Shown: positions 5,469-12,663 of the stretch, piece after piece
Position numbering within the stretch: position 1 is the first letter of the stretch
Layout of the letters: each line of letters opens with the position of its first letter
Source: Rickettsiaceae bacterium 4572_127
GTDB taxonomy: Bacteria > Pseudomonadota > Alphaproteobacteria > Rs-D84 > NBLK01
Direction of reading: 5' to 3'
DNA length: 16,302 bases
Assembly (NCBI GenBank): GCA_002084505.1
Contig: NBLK01000022.1
Coordinates: forward strand, 1 to 16,302
Position numbers and translations under genes: made by a program
The notes under the pieces: model-generated
Told to the model about the DNA's origin: nothing
Seen by the model: the letters and a program-made list of their open reading frames with translations, nothing else
Databases searched by the model: none

Positions 5469-7901
5469 ATGAAAAAATTATTTAATTTGTTTGTTATATT
5501 TACAGTATTCTTTGCATTCACAATGCCAATTGATGCTAGACGAAGCACAAGACGAGATACTGACACAGAAACTTCAAATAGAAGAACAAATGCTAGATCA
5601 GGCAGAAGCTCAGGAGCTAGATCTTCAAGAACAAACACTCGCTCTGGACGAAGCACTAATGCAAGAGCAGGAAGAAGCTCAGGACGGTCAGGAAGTTCAA
5701 GATCAGCAAGAACAGCAAATTTAGCTGTGTCTTCAACTTCGACTGAAAGCGTAGCAACAGAAACTCCAACAGACACACCTGCGGTTGAAGAACCTGCAAA
5801 AGATTTAAGTAAATATGCAATTGATTTAGATGCCTTAAATGCAGGAGCAAATTCTATTAAACAATGTCAGTCAAAAATGCTAGAATGTGCTAAAAATACA
5901 ATTCCTTCTGATGATAAAAAATCAGTTCAGTTAGGGCTTTGTAAAGCTAATTCAAAAAGAACTTCTTTTAGAGAGAAAGAAAAAGCACTTCGTGGTATTG
6001 AAAGAAAATTATTTAGTGCTATGGGTGAGAAAGGAAAAGCTAAATCTTGGGATGAGGAACAAGAAGAATCCGTCGTTGATAGCATGAATAGAATGCAAGA
6101 GGAAATGGATGCTATGGATGATGCTTTTGCAGGAAATAATAAATCTGCTACTCCAAAAGCTCTTTTTGAAAATATATTTAAATCTTGTCATGCAATTGTA
6201 GACACTTGTGAATCTGTTATAGGTAAAGAATCTATGAGAATGTATATAAAAGGTATGTCTGAAGATGCTTGTAATAAGTATGATAATAATCTCGAATCTA
6301 AATATAACAAACAAGTCTTAATGTATAATGCTACTGTTGGAAAAACAAAACTTGCTTATATGAAAAATCGTAGAAAAAATATGATTTCAACAGAAGAAGG
6401 ATTTGCTAAAATACAGGAAACTCTTGAAAGCACTGTCTGTGGAAAAGGAATGAAAGACTGTTTATATTGTGGAGAAAATCAAACTAACGAAACAGCTTGT
6501 ATAAATGATCTAACTTCTAAAATGGCTTCATATAAAGCTACGGTTCAAGACACTTTAGATGCAATAAGCTATGGAGATAATGCTCGTGGAGATGGTATCT
6601 GGACAGCATATTTAGAAAAAGCTAAAAATAAAATTACTGAATTCGCTAGAATGTCTAATTACAGTGCGAAAGAGAATGCCACAAAAGGTCTTAAAACAGC
6701 TGTAGACTCTCATAAAAAAGAAATCGTTAGTTGTTTGAAAGGAATTGGTGGGGAAGATCTTATTGCTTTTGCTAGTCCTGATAAATTAAAAGCAGGGTTT
6801 GGTAGCTTGCAAGGAGCAAAACCAATTACTTATAAAATCATAAATGCCGAAGGAGTAGAGGAAACAAAAACAATGCCTTTATCTGATTTTTCATTTGATA
6901 AAATATATGATGCTACCGTTGATATAACTGATTCTATGGGAGCTTGTGGAGATTATGTTGATCTACTTAAAAACGACCTTAGATTATTAAACGAGAACCC
7001 AAATGTTGATAAGAACTTATTACCTTGGAATTTCGCTGATTCAAAATTAAAAGGAAAACTTAAAGCTCAAATTACTTCTGTTGATAACAGTATTTCTAGA
7101 CTTAGAACAAAAAGAGCAAAAAAAGAGGTTGTTCAAAATTGGGAAGAATATAAAGATAACTTAAGATTACAAGTTAAAACTATCGCAGAAAAAGAAACTA
7201 AATTAGAGGTTTTTGCTGATGATATTTTCATTAAAATTGTTAAAGCCTTTGAAGCAAAAGCGAATAATAATCTTCAAGAAAATAGAGGACAGCTTATGGA
7301 TCAACAGCTAGCTTTCTTAGCTAAAAAAGTTGAAGGATATGAAGCTAATCGTGGAGCTGAATTAGCCATCTCAAATGCTGATAAAGAAACTGCTATCCAA
7401 ATGCGAGAAAAAGATAGCACAGTCCGCAATAGAGATGCTCAAATTGCGATGGATAATGCTAAAAAAGACAGTGATCAAATAGTTGCAGGGCATGAAAATG
7501 ATACAGCTAATGATAATGCCGCAACCGCTAATATCGTTGCTGAGCACAATAATGATACATTAGAAGACAATGCCGCAACTACTAACACTGTTGCTGAACA
7601 TGGTAATGATACATTAGAAGATAATGCCGCAACTACTAACACTGTTGCTGAAAACAACAACAGCACAACTGAAGAAAACAGTAAAGAAGTTGAAGTTTGT
7701 TATTATGGAAAAAAAGCTACTGGCAAAGAAGGTAAAATAGGATGTAAAACTTTTCAAGTAGGAAACTCGTTTACATGTGATAAAAACCAGTTTGGTGGTA
7801 GCAATTCTTACACTTACTATAGAAAATGTAAAATTGGAAGCAATGCTGTTGCTAAAAGGGGAGAAGACTACACTATTAAAGCAGGGGACATCAGTCAGTA
7901 A
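5469..7901 (+). CDS. Large secreted protein with Arg/Ser-rich N-terminus and tandem repeats
   Basis: An 810-residue protein of no family I recognise. Residues 1-23 form a clear Sec signal peptide (basic MKK, hydrophobic core, cleavage likely after IDA). Residues 24-84 are a strongly basic Arg/Ser/Gly/Thr-rich segment with repeated RSGRSS-like words, probably disordered. A Cys-containing helical region follows (KQCQSKMLECAKNT at 131-144, further Cys pairs near 240/247 and CGKGMKDCLYCG at 324-335), plausibly disulphide-bonded in the periplasm. The middle is long, Lys/Glu-rich and probably coiled-coil. Four 18-residue repeats occupy 672-743. A compact C-terminal part (about 744-810) is rich in Cys, Tyr and Gly and begins VCYYGKKATGKEGKIGCKTF. 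It has its own promoter, strong ribosome site and terminator, so it is monocistronic. An envelope or surface role is inferred only from the signal peptide and composition. Confidence 0.9.
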   Translation: MKKLFNLFVIFTVFFAFTMPIDARRSTRRDTDTETSNRRTNARSGRSSGARSSRTNTRSGRSTNARAGRSSGRSGSSRSARTANLAVSSTSTESVATETPTDTPAVEEPAKDLSKYAIDLDALNAGANSIKQCQSKMLECAKNTIPSDDKKSVQLGLCKANSKRTSFREKEKALRGIERKLFSAMGEKGKAKSWDEEQEESVVDSMNRMQEEMDAMDDAFAGNNKSATPKALFENIFKSCHAIVDTCESVIGKESMRMYIKGMSEDACNKYDNNLESKYNKQVLMYNATVGKTKLAYMKNRRKNMISTEEGFAKIQETLESTVCGKGMKDCLYCGENQTNETACINDLTSKMASYKATVQDTLDAISYGDNARGDGIWTAYLEKAKNKITEFARMSNYSAKENATKGLKTAVDSHKKEIVSCLKGIGGEDLIAFASPDKLKAGFGSLQGAKPITYKIINAEGVEETKTMPLSDFSFDKIYDATVDITDSMGACGDYVDLLKNDLRLLNENPNVDKNLLPWNFADSKLKGKLKAQITSVDNSISRLRTKRAKKEVVQNWEEYKDNLRLQVKTIAEKETKLEVFADDIFIKIVKAFEAKANNNLQENRGQLMDQQLAFLAKKVEGYEANRGAELAISNADKETAIQMREKDSTVRNRDAQIAMDNAKKDSDQIVAGHENDTANDNAATANIVAEHNNDTLEDNAATTNTVAEHGNDTLEDNAATTNTVAENNNSTTEENSKEVEVCYYGKKATGKEGKIGCKTFQVGNSFTCDKNQFGGSNSYTYYRKCKIGSNAVAKRGEDYTIKAGDISQ
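7482..7697 (+). repeat. 54-bp tandem repeat, four units, inside the secreted-protein gene
   Basis: Units begin at 7482, 7536, 7590 and 7644, each 54 bases or 18 codons. The second and third differ at about five of 54 bases. The first is moderately diverged, and the fourth keeps only its first half (VAENNNSTTEEN). The consensus peptide is VAEHNNDTLEDNAATTNT, acidic and Asn/Thr-rich. The near-identity of the two central units at silent positions points to recent duplication. The period is a multiple of three, so copy number can change without breaking the frame. Confidence 0.9.
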
Positions 7902-7914
7902 AACATAAACTAAC

Positions 7915-7940
7915 AAAAAAAAGCCTTCGGGCTTTTTTTT
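7915..7940 (+). terminator. Rho-independent terminator after the secreted-protein gene
   Basis: An A-tract and GCC (7915-7925), a TTCG loop (7926-7929), then GGC and eight Ts (7930-7940). The UUCG tetraloop stem followed by a T-run is a classic intrinsic terminator. The complementary A-tract also lets the structure work on the opposite strand. It starts 13 bases after the stop codon. Confidence 0.92.
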
Positions 7941-7941
7941 A

Positions 7942-7970
7942 TTGAAAAATAAAAAACTCACTGCTATCAT
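7942..7970 (+). promoter_or_regulatory. Promoter of the toxin-antitoxin pair, apparently leaderless
   Basis: TTGAAA (7942-7947) and TATCAT (7965-7970) are separated by exactly 17 bases and lie immediately after the preceding terminator. Transcription would start six or seven bases after the -10, at or next to the A of the ATG at 7977. No Shine-Dalgarno can be seen upstream of that ATG, which agrees with a leaderless mRNA. Confidence 0.6.
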
Positions 7971-7976
7971 TAATCA

Positions 7977-8255
7977 ATGAAACAGAAAATTAGATTTAAT
8001 AAAGAAAAAAATGTTAAAATTAAAAATGATCCATATAGGTTTGGAATATCTTTTGAAATCGTAATTGATTTAATAAAAAATGATTTATATAAGAAAATTA
8101 AACATCCAAATCAAAAGAAATATCCTAACCAAGAATGTTTTTTAGTATTTTTTAAGGATTATCCTTTTTTTATTCCTTATGTTAGTGAAGAAAAAGGCGT
8201 TTTTCTAAAAAACATTATTCCAAGTAGAAAATTAAAAGGAGTTATAAATGATTAA
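7977..8255 (+). CDS. BrnT-like toxin of a type II toxin-antitoxin module
   Basis: A 92-residue small basic protein resembling the BrnT-like RNase-toxin group. The pattern FNKEKN (7-12), RFGISFEIVIDLI (21-33), HPNQKKYPNQ (43-52), DYPFFIPYV (61-69) and FLKNIIPSRK (76-85) is typical of the short toxins annotated near BrnT. These are expected to cleave RNA and to be neutralised by the protein encoded immediately downstream. The toxin comes first, as in brnTA operons, and its end overlaps the antitoxin start by eight bases. It seems to lack a ribosome binding site and may be translated from a leaderless transcript. Family assignment is by recalled sequence pattern, so the exact subfamily is uncertain. 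Confidence 0.82.
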   Translation: MKQKIRFNKEKNVKIKNDPYRFGISFEIVIDLIKNDLYKKIKHPNQKKYPNQECFLVFFKDYPFFIPYVSEEKGVFLKNIIPSRKLKGVIND

Positions 8256-8529
8256 GCATAAAATTAATATGAATGAAAAATTTAAAGATGAATATGGATA
8301 TGATATTTGGAATGGAGTTGAAATTGACCTAACTAAAGAAGATATAAAAAAATTCAAAATAAAAAAGGTCTTTTTAGAAAAAAAAACAAAGGCAATTCCA
8401 TTAGAATTAGAAGAATCTATTTTTGCTAAAATAGAAGGAAATGCCAAAAAAGAAGGTGTAGCAACGACCGATTTTATCAATCTGATTTTATCTAAATATG
8501 CCAATAAAAATAATTCATTACCTTATTAA
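8248..8529 (+). CDS. BrnA/CopG-like antitoxin
   Basis: A 93-residue partner of the preceding toxin. The N-terminal half is charged and contains NGVEIDLTKEDIKKF. The C-terminal half (about 48-87, KAIPLELEESIFAKIEGNAK then KEGVATTDFINLILSKYA) has the strand-helix-helix arrangement of a ribbon-helix-helix DNA-binding domain, as expected of a BrnA-type autoregulating antitoxin. It has a good AAGGAG site located inside the toxin's 3' end, so antitoxin translation can be stronger than that of the leaderless toxin. The start overlaps the toxin stop by eight bases and a terminator follows within five bases, making a compact two-gene unit. Confidence 0.8.
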   Translation: MIKHKINMNEKFKDEYGYDIWNGVEIDLTKEDIKKFKIKKVFLEKKTKAIPLELEESIFAKIEGNAKKEGVATTDFINLILSKYANKNNSLPY

Positions 8530-8533
8530 AAGC

Positions 8534-8557
8534 AAAAAAGCCTTCGGGCTTTTTTTT
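8534..8557 (+). terminator. Rho-independent terminator after the toxin-antitoxin pair
   Basis: An A-tract plus GCC (8534-8542), a TTCG loop (8543-8546), GGC and eight Ts (8547-8557). The core is identical to the terminator at 7915-7940, so the TA pair lies between two copies of the same hairpin about 0.6 kb apart. Confidence 0.92.
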
Positions 8558-8586
8558 ATTGCCTTTTCTTATTTTTTCGTGCATAT

Positions 8587-8601
8587 TGGAATCACATTCC
8601 A
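8587..8601. repeat. Short inverted repeat upstream of the AAA_14 gene
   Basis: TGGAAT and ATTCCA flank a CAC spacer, a perfect six-base inverted repeat about 50 bases upstream of the ATG at 8651. It could be a small operator. No convincing promoter hexamers were found in 8558-8650, so its role is open. Confidence 0.35.
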
Positions 8602-8650
8602 TATTTAACGGAAGTTTTTAATAAAAGTTTGCAAATAAAAAGGCTGTATT

Positions 8651-9877
8651 ATGTATAACAGAACACTAAAAATTACTATCAAAGAAATTAATGAAACATT
8701 TCCTGTGCTACTTTTAACAGGACCTCGACAAGTTGGAAAAACAACATTACTCCAAATGTGCAAAGAAAAAAACAGAAGATATGTTTCACTAGATAATTTA
8801 GACATTCGCCAAATCGCACAAAATGATCCTGCTTTATTTATACAAACATACAAACCTCCTCTAATCATAGACGAAATTCAATACGCTCCTGATTTATTTA
8901 GTTATATAAAAATAGAAGTTGATGAAAACAAAAAAAACGGAATGTATTGGCTGACTGGATCACAAAAATTTCATCTAATGAAAGGAATAAACGAAACTCT
9001 CGCAGGACGAATCGCAATAATAGATTTATTAGGATTTTCTAATAATGAATTAAACAAAAACTCAGACAAAAGTATTCCATTTATTCCTACAAAAAAATGG
9101 ATTGAAGATACAAAAAAACTAAATAAACCACAAAAAGATATTACAGACACTTATCATCAAATATGGCTTGGCTCTTATCCAAAAGTGAATGAGCTTAAAG
9201 ACACAAAAACTCGGCATCGTTTTTATAGCTCATATATTCAAACATACTTAAATCGAGATGTAAAAGATATTTTAGAAATTTCCAATGACACAACATTTTA
9301 TAATTTTCTAAGTGCCGTCGCCTCACGAACAGGACAAGTTCTAAATTATTCCGATTTAGCAAGAGATGTTGATATTGATGTGAAAACGGCTAAATCTTGG
9401 TTGTCTATTTTGGAGACCTCTGGAATTATTTACATATTAAAACCATATCATAATAATTTATCAAAACGACTTATTAAAGCACCAAAAATTTATTTTCTTG
9501 ATACAGGACTTTGTGCTTATTTAACTAAATGGATCACTGCTGAGTCGTTAGAAAAAGGAGCAATGTCAGGGGCTATTCTTGAAACATATATTTTTATAGA
9601 AATCTTAAAAAGTTATTGGCACAATGGATTAGAAGCTAATTTTTATTATTATCGCGACACTGACAAAAAAGAAATAGACTTAATTATTGAAACTGGCGAG
9701 GCTTTGTATCCTGTTGAGTTTAAAAAAACAGCAACTCCTAGCAGAACAGCAACTAAAAATTTTAATGCTTTAAAAAATCTTAATAAAAAAATAGGACTAG
9801 GAGCAGTTATTTGTTTTGTAAAAGAAGATGTTCCTATTTCAAGAGAAGTAACAGCAATCCCAATTGGATATATATAA
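8651..9877 (+). CDS. AAA_14-family ATPase with DUF4143 domain
   Basis: A 408-residue AAA-superfamily ATPase. The N-terminal AAA_14 domain has Walker A GPRQVGKT (24-31), Walker B LIIDEIQ (71-77) and the WLTGSQKF sensor (100-107). Around 225-260 is a winged-helix-like segment (NYSDLARDVDIDVKTAKSWL). The C-terminal DUF4143 has YFLDTGLCAYL (281-291) and ETYIFIEILKSY (311-322). It ends in a PD-(D/E)XK-like pattern: EIDLIIE (341-347), then EFKK (356-359). The family is very common, often multicopy and mobile in host-associated bacteria, and its cellular role is not established. It starts behind an AAGG site seven bases from the ATG and ends one base before mnmE, so it probably shares a transcript with that gene. 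All key residues are present and it appears intact. Confidence 0.9.
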   Translation: MYNRTLKITIKEINETFPVLLLTGPRQVGKTTLLQMCKEKNRRYVSLDNLDIRQIAQNDPALFIQTYKPPLIIDEIQYAPDLFSYIKIEVDENKKNGMYWLTGSQKFHLMKGINETLAGRIAIIDLLGFSNNELNKNSDKSIPFIPTKKWIEDTKKLNKPQKDITDTYHQIWLGSYPKVNELKDTKTRHRFYSSYIQTYLNRDVKDILEISNDTTFYNFLSAVASRTGQVLNYSDLARDVDIDVKTAKSWLSILETSGIIYILKPYHNNLSKRLIKAPKIYFLDTGLCAYLTKWITAESLEKGAMSGAILETYIFIEILKSYWHNGLEANFYYYRDTDKKEIDLIIETGEALYPVEFKKTATPSRTATKNFNALKNLNKKIGLGAVICFVKEDVPISREVTAIPIGYI

Positions 9878-9878
9878 A

Positions 9879-11156
9879 ATGAAAACAATATACGCACTAG
9901 CATCAGCACACGGAACAGCAGGAGTTTCTATAATTAGAATCTCAGGCAATAAATCATCGCAGATCGCAAAGGCAATCACACACAAGGCTAACTTTGAACC
10001 TAGATATGCTTATTTCGCCGAAATACACAGCGAAGACGAAATAATAGACTCAGCAATTGTGATTTACTTCAAAGCCCCAAACTCATTCACTGGTGAAGAT
10101 AGCGTAGAAATTCAATGCCATGGAAGTCGTGCGGTGCTTCAAAAAATCTATGAGCTTTTAGAAACTTTTGACGATGTTCGCCCTGCAAAACGAGGAGAAT
10201 TTACTGAACGAGCTGTTGAAAATAATAAGCTAGATTTAGTTCAAGCGGAAGGACTTTTGGATCTAGTTCATGCTAAAACCGAAGCTCAACGAAAGCAGGC
10301 AATCGCAATTAAGACTGGGAAATTGTCTCATGTTTATACAAATTGGAGAAAAAAACTACTGGAACTTTTAACACTAATTGAAGCAGATATTGATTTTTCC
10401 GAAGAGCCTTTGCCGTTAGAAATTGAAAAACAAATTACTGAAAAAACGAGCTGGCTAATTGATGCAATTGCGACGAATTTAGAAAATCCAAAAGGCACTT
10501 TGATTCGCGATGGAATTTCAATTGCGATTATAGGAAAACCTAATGCTGGAAAATCCACTTTATTTAATTTTTTAGTTGGGAAAAACGCCTCAATTATTTC
10601 TTCTATTCCAGGAACAACTCGTGATATTGTTGAAGCTACTATTGATATTAAAGGCTATGAAATTTGTTTTGCAGACACCGCAGGACTACGAGAAACAGCG
10701 GATACAATAGAAAAAGAAGGAGTTAGAAGAGCTTTGGAAAAGGCCGAAAATGCCGATATAAAAATTCTAGTTTCTACTAATGAGAATTCTAAAATAGACG
10801 AAAAAACTATTTTAGTTTTGAATAAAAGTGATGAAAAAAAATATAAAAATTCTGAAAATGCGTTTGTTATTTCTGCTAAAAATGGAAATGGAATCCCTGC
10901 TCTTTCTGATGAAATTGAAAAAAAGATTTTAGATTTAGTCGCAGGAAAAGAAGAAATTGGTTATGCTAATGCCCGCCATTTTCATTACTTAAAAAAAGCA
11001 AAAAACGATTTAGAAAAAAGCCTTTCGGCAACACAAACGGATCTAAAAGCCGAACATATTTTATATGCCTCAAACTTTCTTGGAGAACTTTTAGGAGAAA
11101 TAAAAACCGAAGAAATCTTGAAAAATATCTTTTCTAACTTTTGTATTGGAAAATAA
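9879..11156 (+). CDS. mnmE: tRNA modification GTPase MnmE
   Basis: A 425-residue GTPase that, with MnmG, installs the carboxymethylaminomethyl group on U34 of tRNAs. The N-terminal tetrahydrofolate-binding domain (1-118) is intact, with TIYALASAHGTAGVSIIRISG and FTGEDSVEIQCHG (70-82). The G domain shows G1 GKPNAGKS (219-226), G2 GTTRD (245-249), G3 DTAG (266-269) and NKSD (315-318). The C-terminus CIGK (422-425) carries the conserved Cys. It is slightly shorter than E. coli MnmE (454 residues). The ATG at 9879 is preferred because family members begin at MxTIxA; an in-frame TTG at 9864 would add five residues overlapping the previous gene. No strong Shine-Dalgarno is seen, so coupling to the AAA_14 gene is likely. 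mnmG is not in the window. Confidence 0.96.
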   Translation: MKTIYALASAHGTAGVSIIRISGNKSSQIAKAITHKANFEPRYAYFAEIHSEDEIIDSAIVIYFKAPNSFTGEDSVEIQCHGSRAVLQKIYELLETFDDVRPAKRGEFTERAVENNKLDLVQAEGLLDLVHAKTEAQRKQAIAIKTGKLSHVYTNWRKKLLELLTLIEADIDFSEEPLPLEIEKQITEKTSWLIDAIATNLENPKGTLIRDGISIAIIGKPNAGKSTLFNFLVGKNASIISSIPGTTRDIVEATIDIKGYEICFADTAGLRETADTIEKEGVRRALEKAENADIKILVSTNENSKIDEKTILVLNKSDEKKYKNSENAFVISAKNGNGIPALSDEIEKKILDLVAGKEEIGYANARHFHYLKKAKNDLEKSLSATQTDLKAEHILYASNFLGELLGEIKTEEILKNIFSNFCIGK

Positions 11157-11174
11157 TTTTTTTTAATTTATAAT
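11146..11174 (+). promoter_or_regulatory. Possible promoter of the fpr-rlmE-dus operon
   Basis: TTGGAA (11146-11151, at the very end of mnmE) and a perfect TATAAT (11169-11174) are 17 bases apart. Transcription would start near 11181, about 20 bases before the reductase start. The surrounding sequence is AT-rich, so this is only moderately secure. Confidence 0.5.
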
Positions 11175-11200
11175 CATACTGAATAACAAAAAGGAAAATG

Positions 11201-11956
11201 ATGAACTACAACGCGACCATAACTAAAATTGAAATAATGAATGAAAAATTAAGAGAATTCACGATAAAACTCGATGAAGGCGATTCGTCTTTTGTAGCAG
11301 GACAATTTGCTGTTCTAGGACTAAAAGATGCCGACGGAAATTTGATCCGCAGAGCATACTCAATCGTTTCAGCGCCAGCCGACGGCGATAGACATTTCTA
11401 CATAGTGCTAAAATACACACCTGATATTTATGACAAAACAAAGTCCCCAAAAGCACTAACTCCATTATTATTTTCAGCAAAAAAAGGCGATAGAATTTTC
11501 CTTTCTCAAAAAGCATTAGGGCACTTTACATTAAACTTGGCTAACGATTCTAAACAATTAATTTATGTCGCAACGGGAACAGGGTTAGCTCCTTTTCGCG
11601 GACTTTTGCGAGCTCATGAAGATAAATTAAAGACGACTAAAATCGCCCTGCTCCATGGAGTTCGCAGTGAAAAAGATTTAGGATATGCCGACGAATTAAA
11701 ATTGCTCGCTGAAAAATATCCACAGAATTTTTTCTATTTTCCGATAGTTTCTCGACCTAGCGAAAACTGGAAAGGACAAAAAGGACGAGTCGATGCAATC
11801 ATGAAATCTGGCGAAATTCAAAAATCTTTCGGAGAAAAACTCAGTGCTGAAACAAGTGTGTTTTTCTGCGGATCGCCACTTATGATAAAAGACGGAATTG
11901 AAATCATGAAGTCCCTAAATGTCCCTGCCGAAAATATTCATAAAGAAGTTCAATAA
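11201..11956 (+). CDS. fpr: Ferredoxin/flavodoxin--NADP+ reductase
   Basis: A 251-residue FAD-dependent oxidoreductase of the ferredoxin-NADP reductase superfamily, expected to shuttle electrons between NAD(P)H and ferredoxin or flavodoxin. The FAD-binding barrel has the RRAYSIVSAP motif (50-59). The nucleotide-binding domain has YVATGTGLAPFRGLL (122-136) and the terminal FFCGSPLMIKDGIE (221-234). There is no 2Fe-2S Cys cluster. Two consecutive ATGs exist (11198 and 11201). The second is preferred because the GGA of the ribosome site is then five rather than two bases away. Its TAA overlaps the rlmE ATG by one base. The superfamily call is firm; the exact physiological partner and the fpr symbol are less certain. 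Confidence 0.85.
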   Translation: MNYNATITKIEIMNEKLREFTIKLDEGDSSFVAGQFAVLGLKDADGNLIRRAYSIVSAPADGDRHFYIVLKYTPDIYDKTKSPKALTPLLFSAKKGDRIFLSQKALGHFTLNLANDSKQLIYVATGTGLAPFRGLLRAHEDKLKTTKIALLHGVRSEKDLGYADELKLLAEKYPQNFFYFPIVSRPSENWKGQKGRVDAIMKSGEIQKSFGEKLSAETSVFFCGSPLMIKDGIEIMKSLNVPAENIHKEVQ

Positions 11957-12663
11957 TGGTCAGAGGTGTTTCCCGCAAGAAAGATTTAATTAAAAAAAAC
12001 GCAAAAAGAACAGGCTCATCTACTGAATGGCTCAAGCGACAATTAAATGATCCCTTTGTCAAAAAAGCTAAAAAAGAAGGAGTGCGATGCCGTGCCTCTT
12101 TCAAAATCCAAGAAATTGATACTAAGTTTAATGTAATAAAAAATGGACAGACAATTCTTGATTTGGGTTCTGCTCCGGGGGGCTGGTCTGAATACATTGC
12201 AGAAAAAAATTCACGAGGAAAAAATGTAGCAATTGATCTTTTAGAAGTTGCCCCAATTAAAAATGTTATCTTCAAACAAGGGGATTTCACCGATCAAAAA
12301 TTACAAAAATGGTTAGGTGAAAAAGTCGGAAAAGCTGATGTGATTTTAAGCGACATCGCTCCAAATACAACTGGAATTCAAAGCGCAGATCATTTGAGAT
12401 TAATGGTTATTTTGGAAGATATTTTAAAATTTTCTAAATCTGTTTTAAAAAAAAATGGAAGTTTAGTTGCTAAAACTTTTCGTGGTGGAACAGATGAAAA
12501 ATTACTTTTAGAACTCAAAAAAATGTTCAAAACTGTAAAACATTTCAAGCCAAAATCCTCTCGAAAAGATTCCGTAGAAATGTTTGTTGTGGCGATAGGT
12601 TATCACCCTCCCCTTGTGGGAGGGTCAAAACAGCCTGCTGTTTTGGGGAGTGGTAATTCTTGA
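11956..12663 (+). CDS. rlmE: 23S rRNA (uridine-2'-O-)-methyltransferase RlmE with repeat-encoded tail
   Basis: A 235-residue FtsJ/RrmJ methyltransferase acting on U2552 of 23S rRNA in the large ribosomal subunit. The SAM motif is DLGSAPGGWSEY (69-80). The catalytic tetrad is present as Lys50 (RASFK), Asp133 (ILSDIAP), Lys173 (VAKTFRGG) and Glu208 (SVEMF). The N-terminal stretch SSTEWLKRQLNDPFVKKAKK is alphaproteobacterial in style. The family's conserved end is reached at about VVAIGY (211-216). The remaining 19 residues (217-235, Pro/Gly-rich) are encoded by a GC-rich palindromic repeat. The start overlaps the fpr stop (TAATG). The enzyme core appears intact and the tail is probably a neutral addition. 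Confidence 0.93.
   Translation: MVRGVSRKKDLIKKNAKRTGSSTEWLKRQLNDPFVKKAKKEGVRCRASFKIQEIDTKFNVIKNGQTILDLGSAPGGWSEYIAEKNSRGKNVAIDLLEVAPIKNVIFKQGDFTDQKLQKWLGEKVGKADVILSDIAPNTTGIQSADHLRLMVILEDILKFSKSVLKKNGSLVAKTFRGGTDEKLLLELKKMFKTVKHFKPKSSRKDSVEMFVVAIGYHPPLVGGSKQPAVLGSGNS
12604..12650. repeat. GC-rich palindromic repeat, copy 2, inside the rlmE 3' end
   Basis: Two adjacent perfect hairpins. ACCCTCCC (12605-12612) pairs with GGGAGGGT (12618-12625), and CAAAACAGC (12626-12634) pairs with GCTGTTTTG (12637-12645). The 3' arm GGGGAGTGGT (12645-12654) can alternatively pair with the 5' arm with one mismatch. The core CTCCCCTTGTGGGAG differs by a single base from the repeat at 32-67. It is in frame with rlmE, contains no stop in that frame, and encodes the protein's tail. 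This resembles the in-gene palindromic elements described in Rickettsiales, by analogy only. Confidence 0.8.
12645..12650 (+). promoter_or_regulatory. Shine-Dalgarno for dus, supplied by the repeat
   Basis: GGGGAG lies nine bases before the TTG at 12660 and decides the start of dus. The in-frame ATG at 12672 has only a weak GAAAAGAA upstream and would cut into the first beta-strand. The six bases are the 3' arm of the palindromic repeat, so the repeat seems to provide the ribosome site. Confidence 0.55.

Noticed and set aside
5491..5724. Plus-strand open frame rich in Gln, Glu and Leu overlapping the secreted-protein gene
   Set aside because: It is the other frame of the Arg/Ser-rich repeat-like coding stretch. 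It has no ribosome site, and its composition is a by-product of the AGA/TCA-rich codons there.
6009..6314. Minus-strand open frame of about 100 residues inside the secreted-protein gene
   Set aside because: Antisense shadow with biased Phe/Ile/Ser composition and no start signals.
7475..7666. Minus-strand open frame with repeated hydrophobic peptide opposite the 54-bp repeats
   Set aside because: It is the antisense shadow of the tandem repeats in a strongly supported gene, with no ribosome site or promoter.
7482..7697. Possible CRISPR-like array
   Set aside because: The repeats are directly adjacent 54-base coding units with no spacers, and they keep an open reading frame.
8559..8587. Possible promoter TTGCCT / CATATT for the AAA_14 gene
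   Set aside because: The spacing is 17, but the hexamers match consensus at only three and four of six positions in AT-rich DNA.
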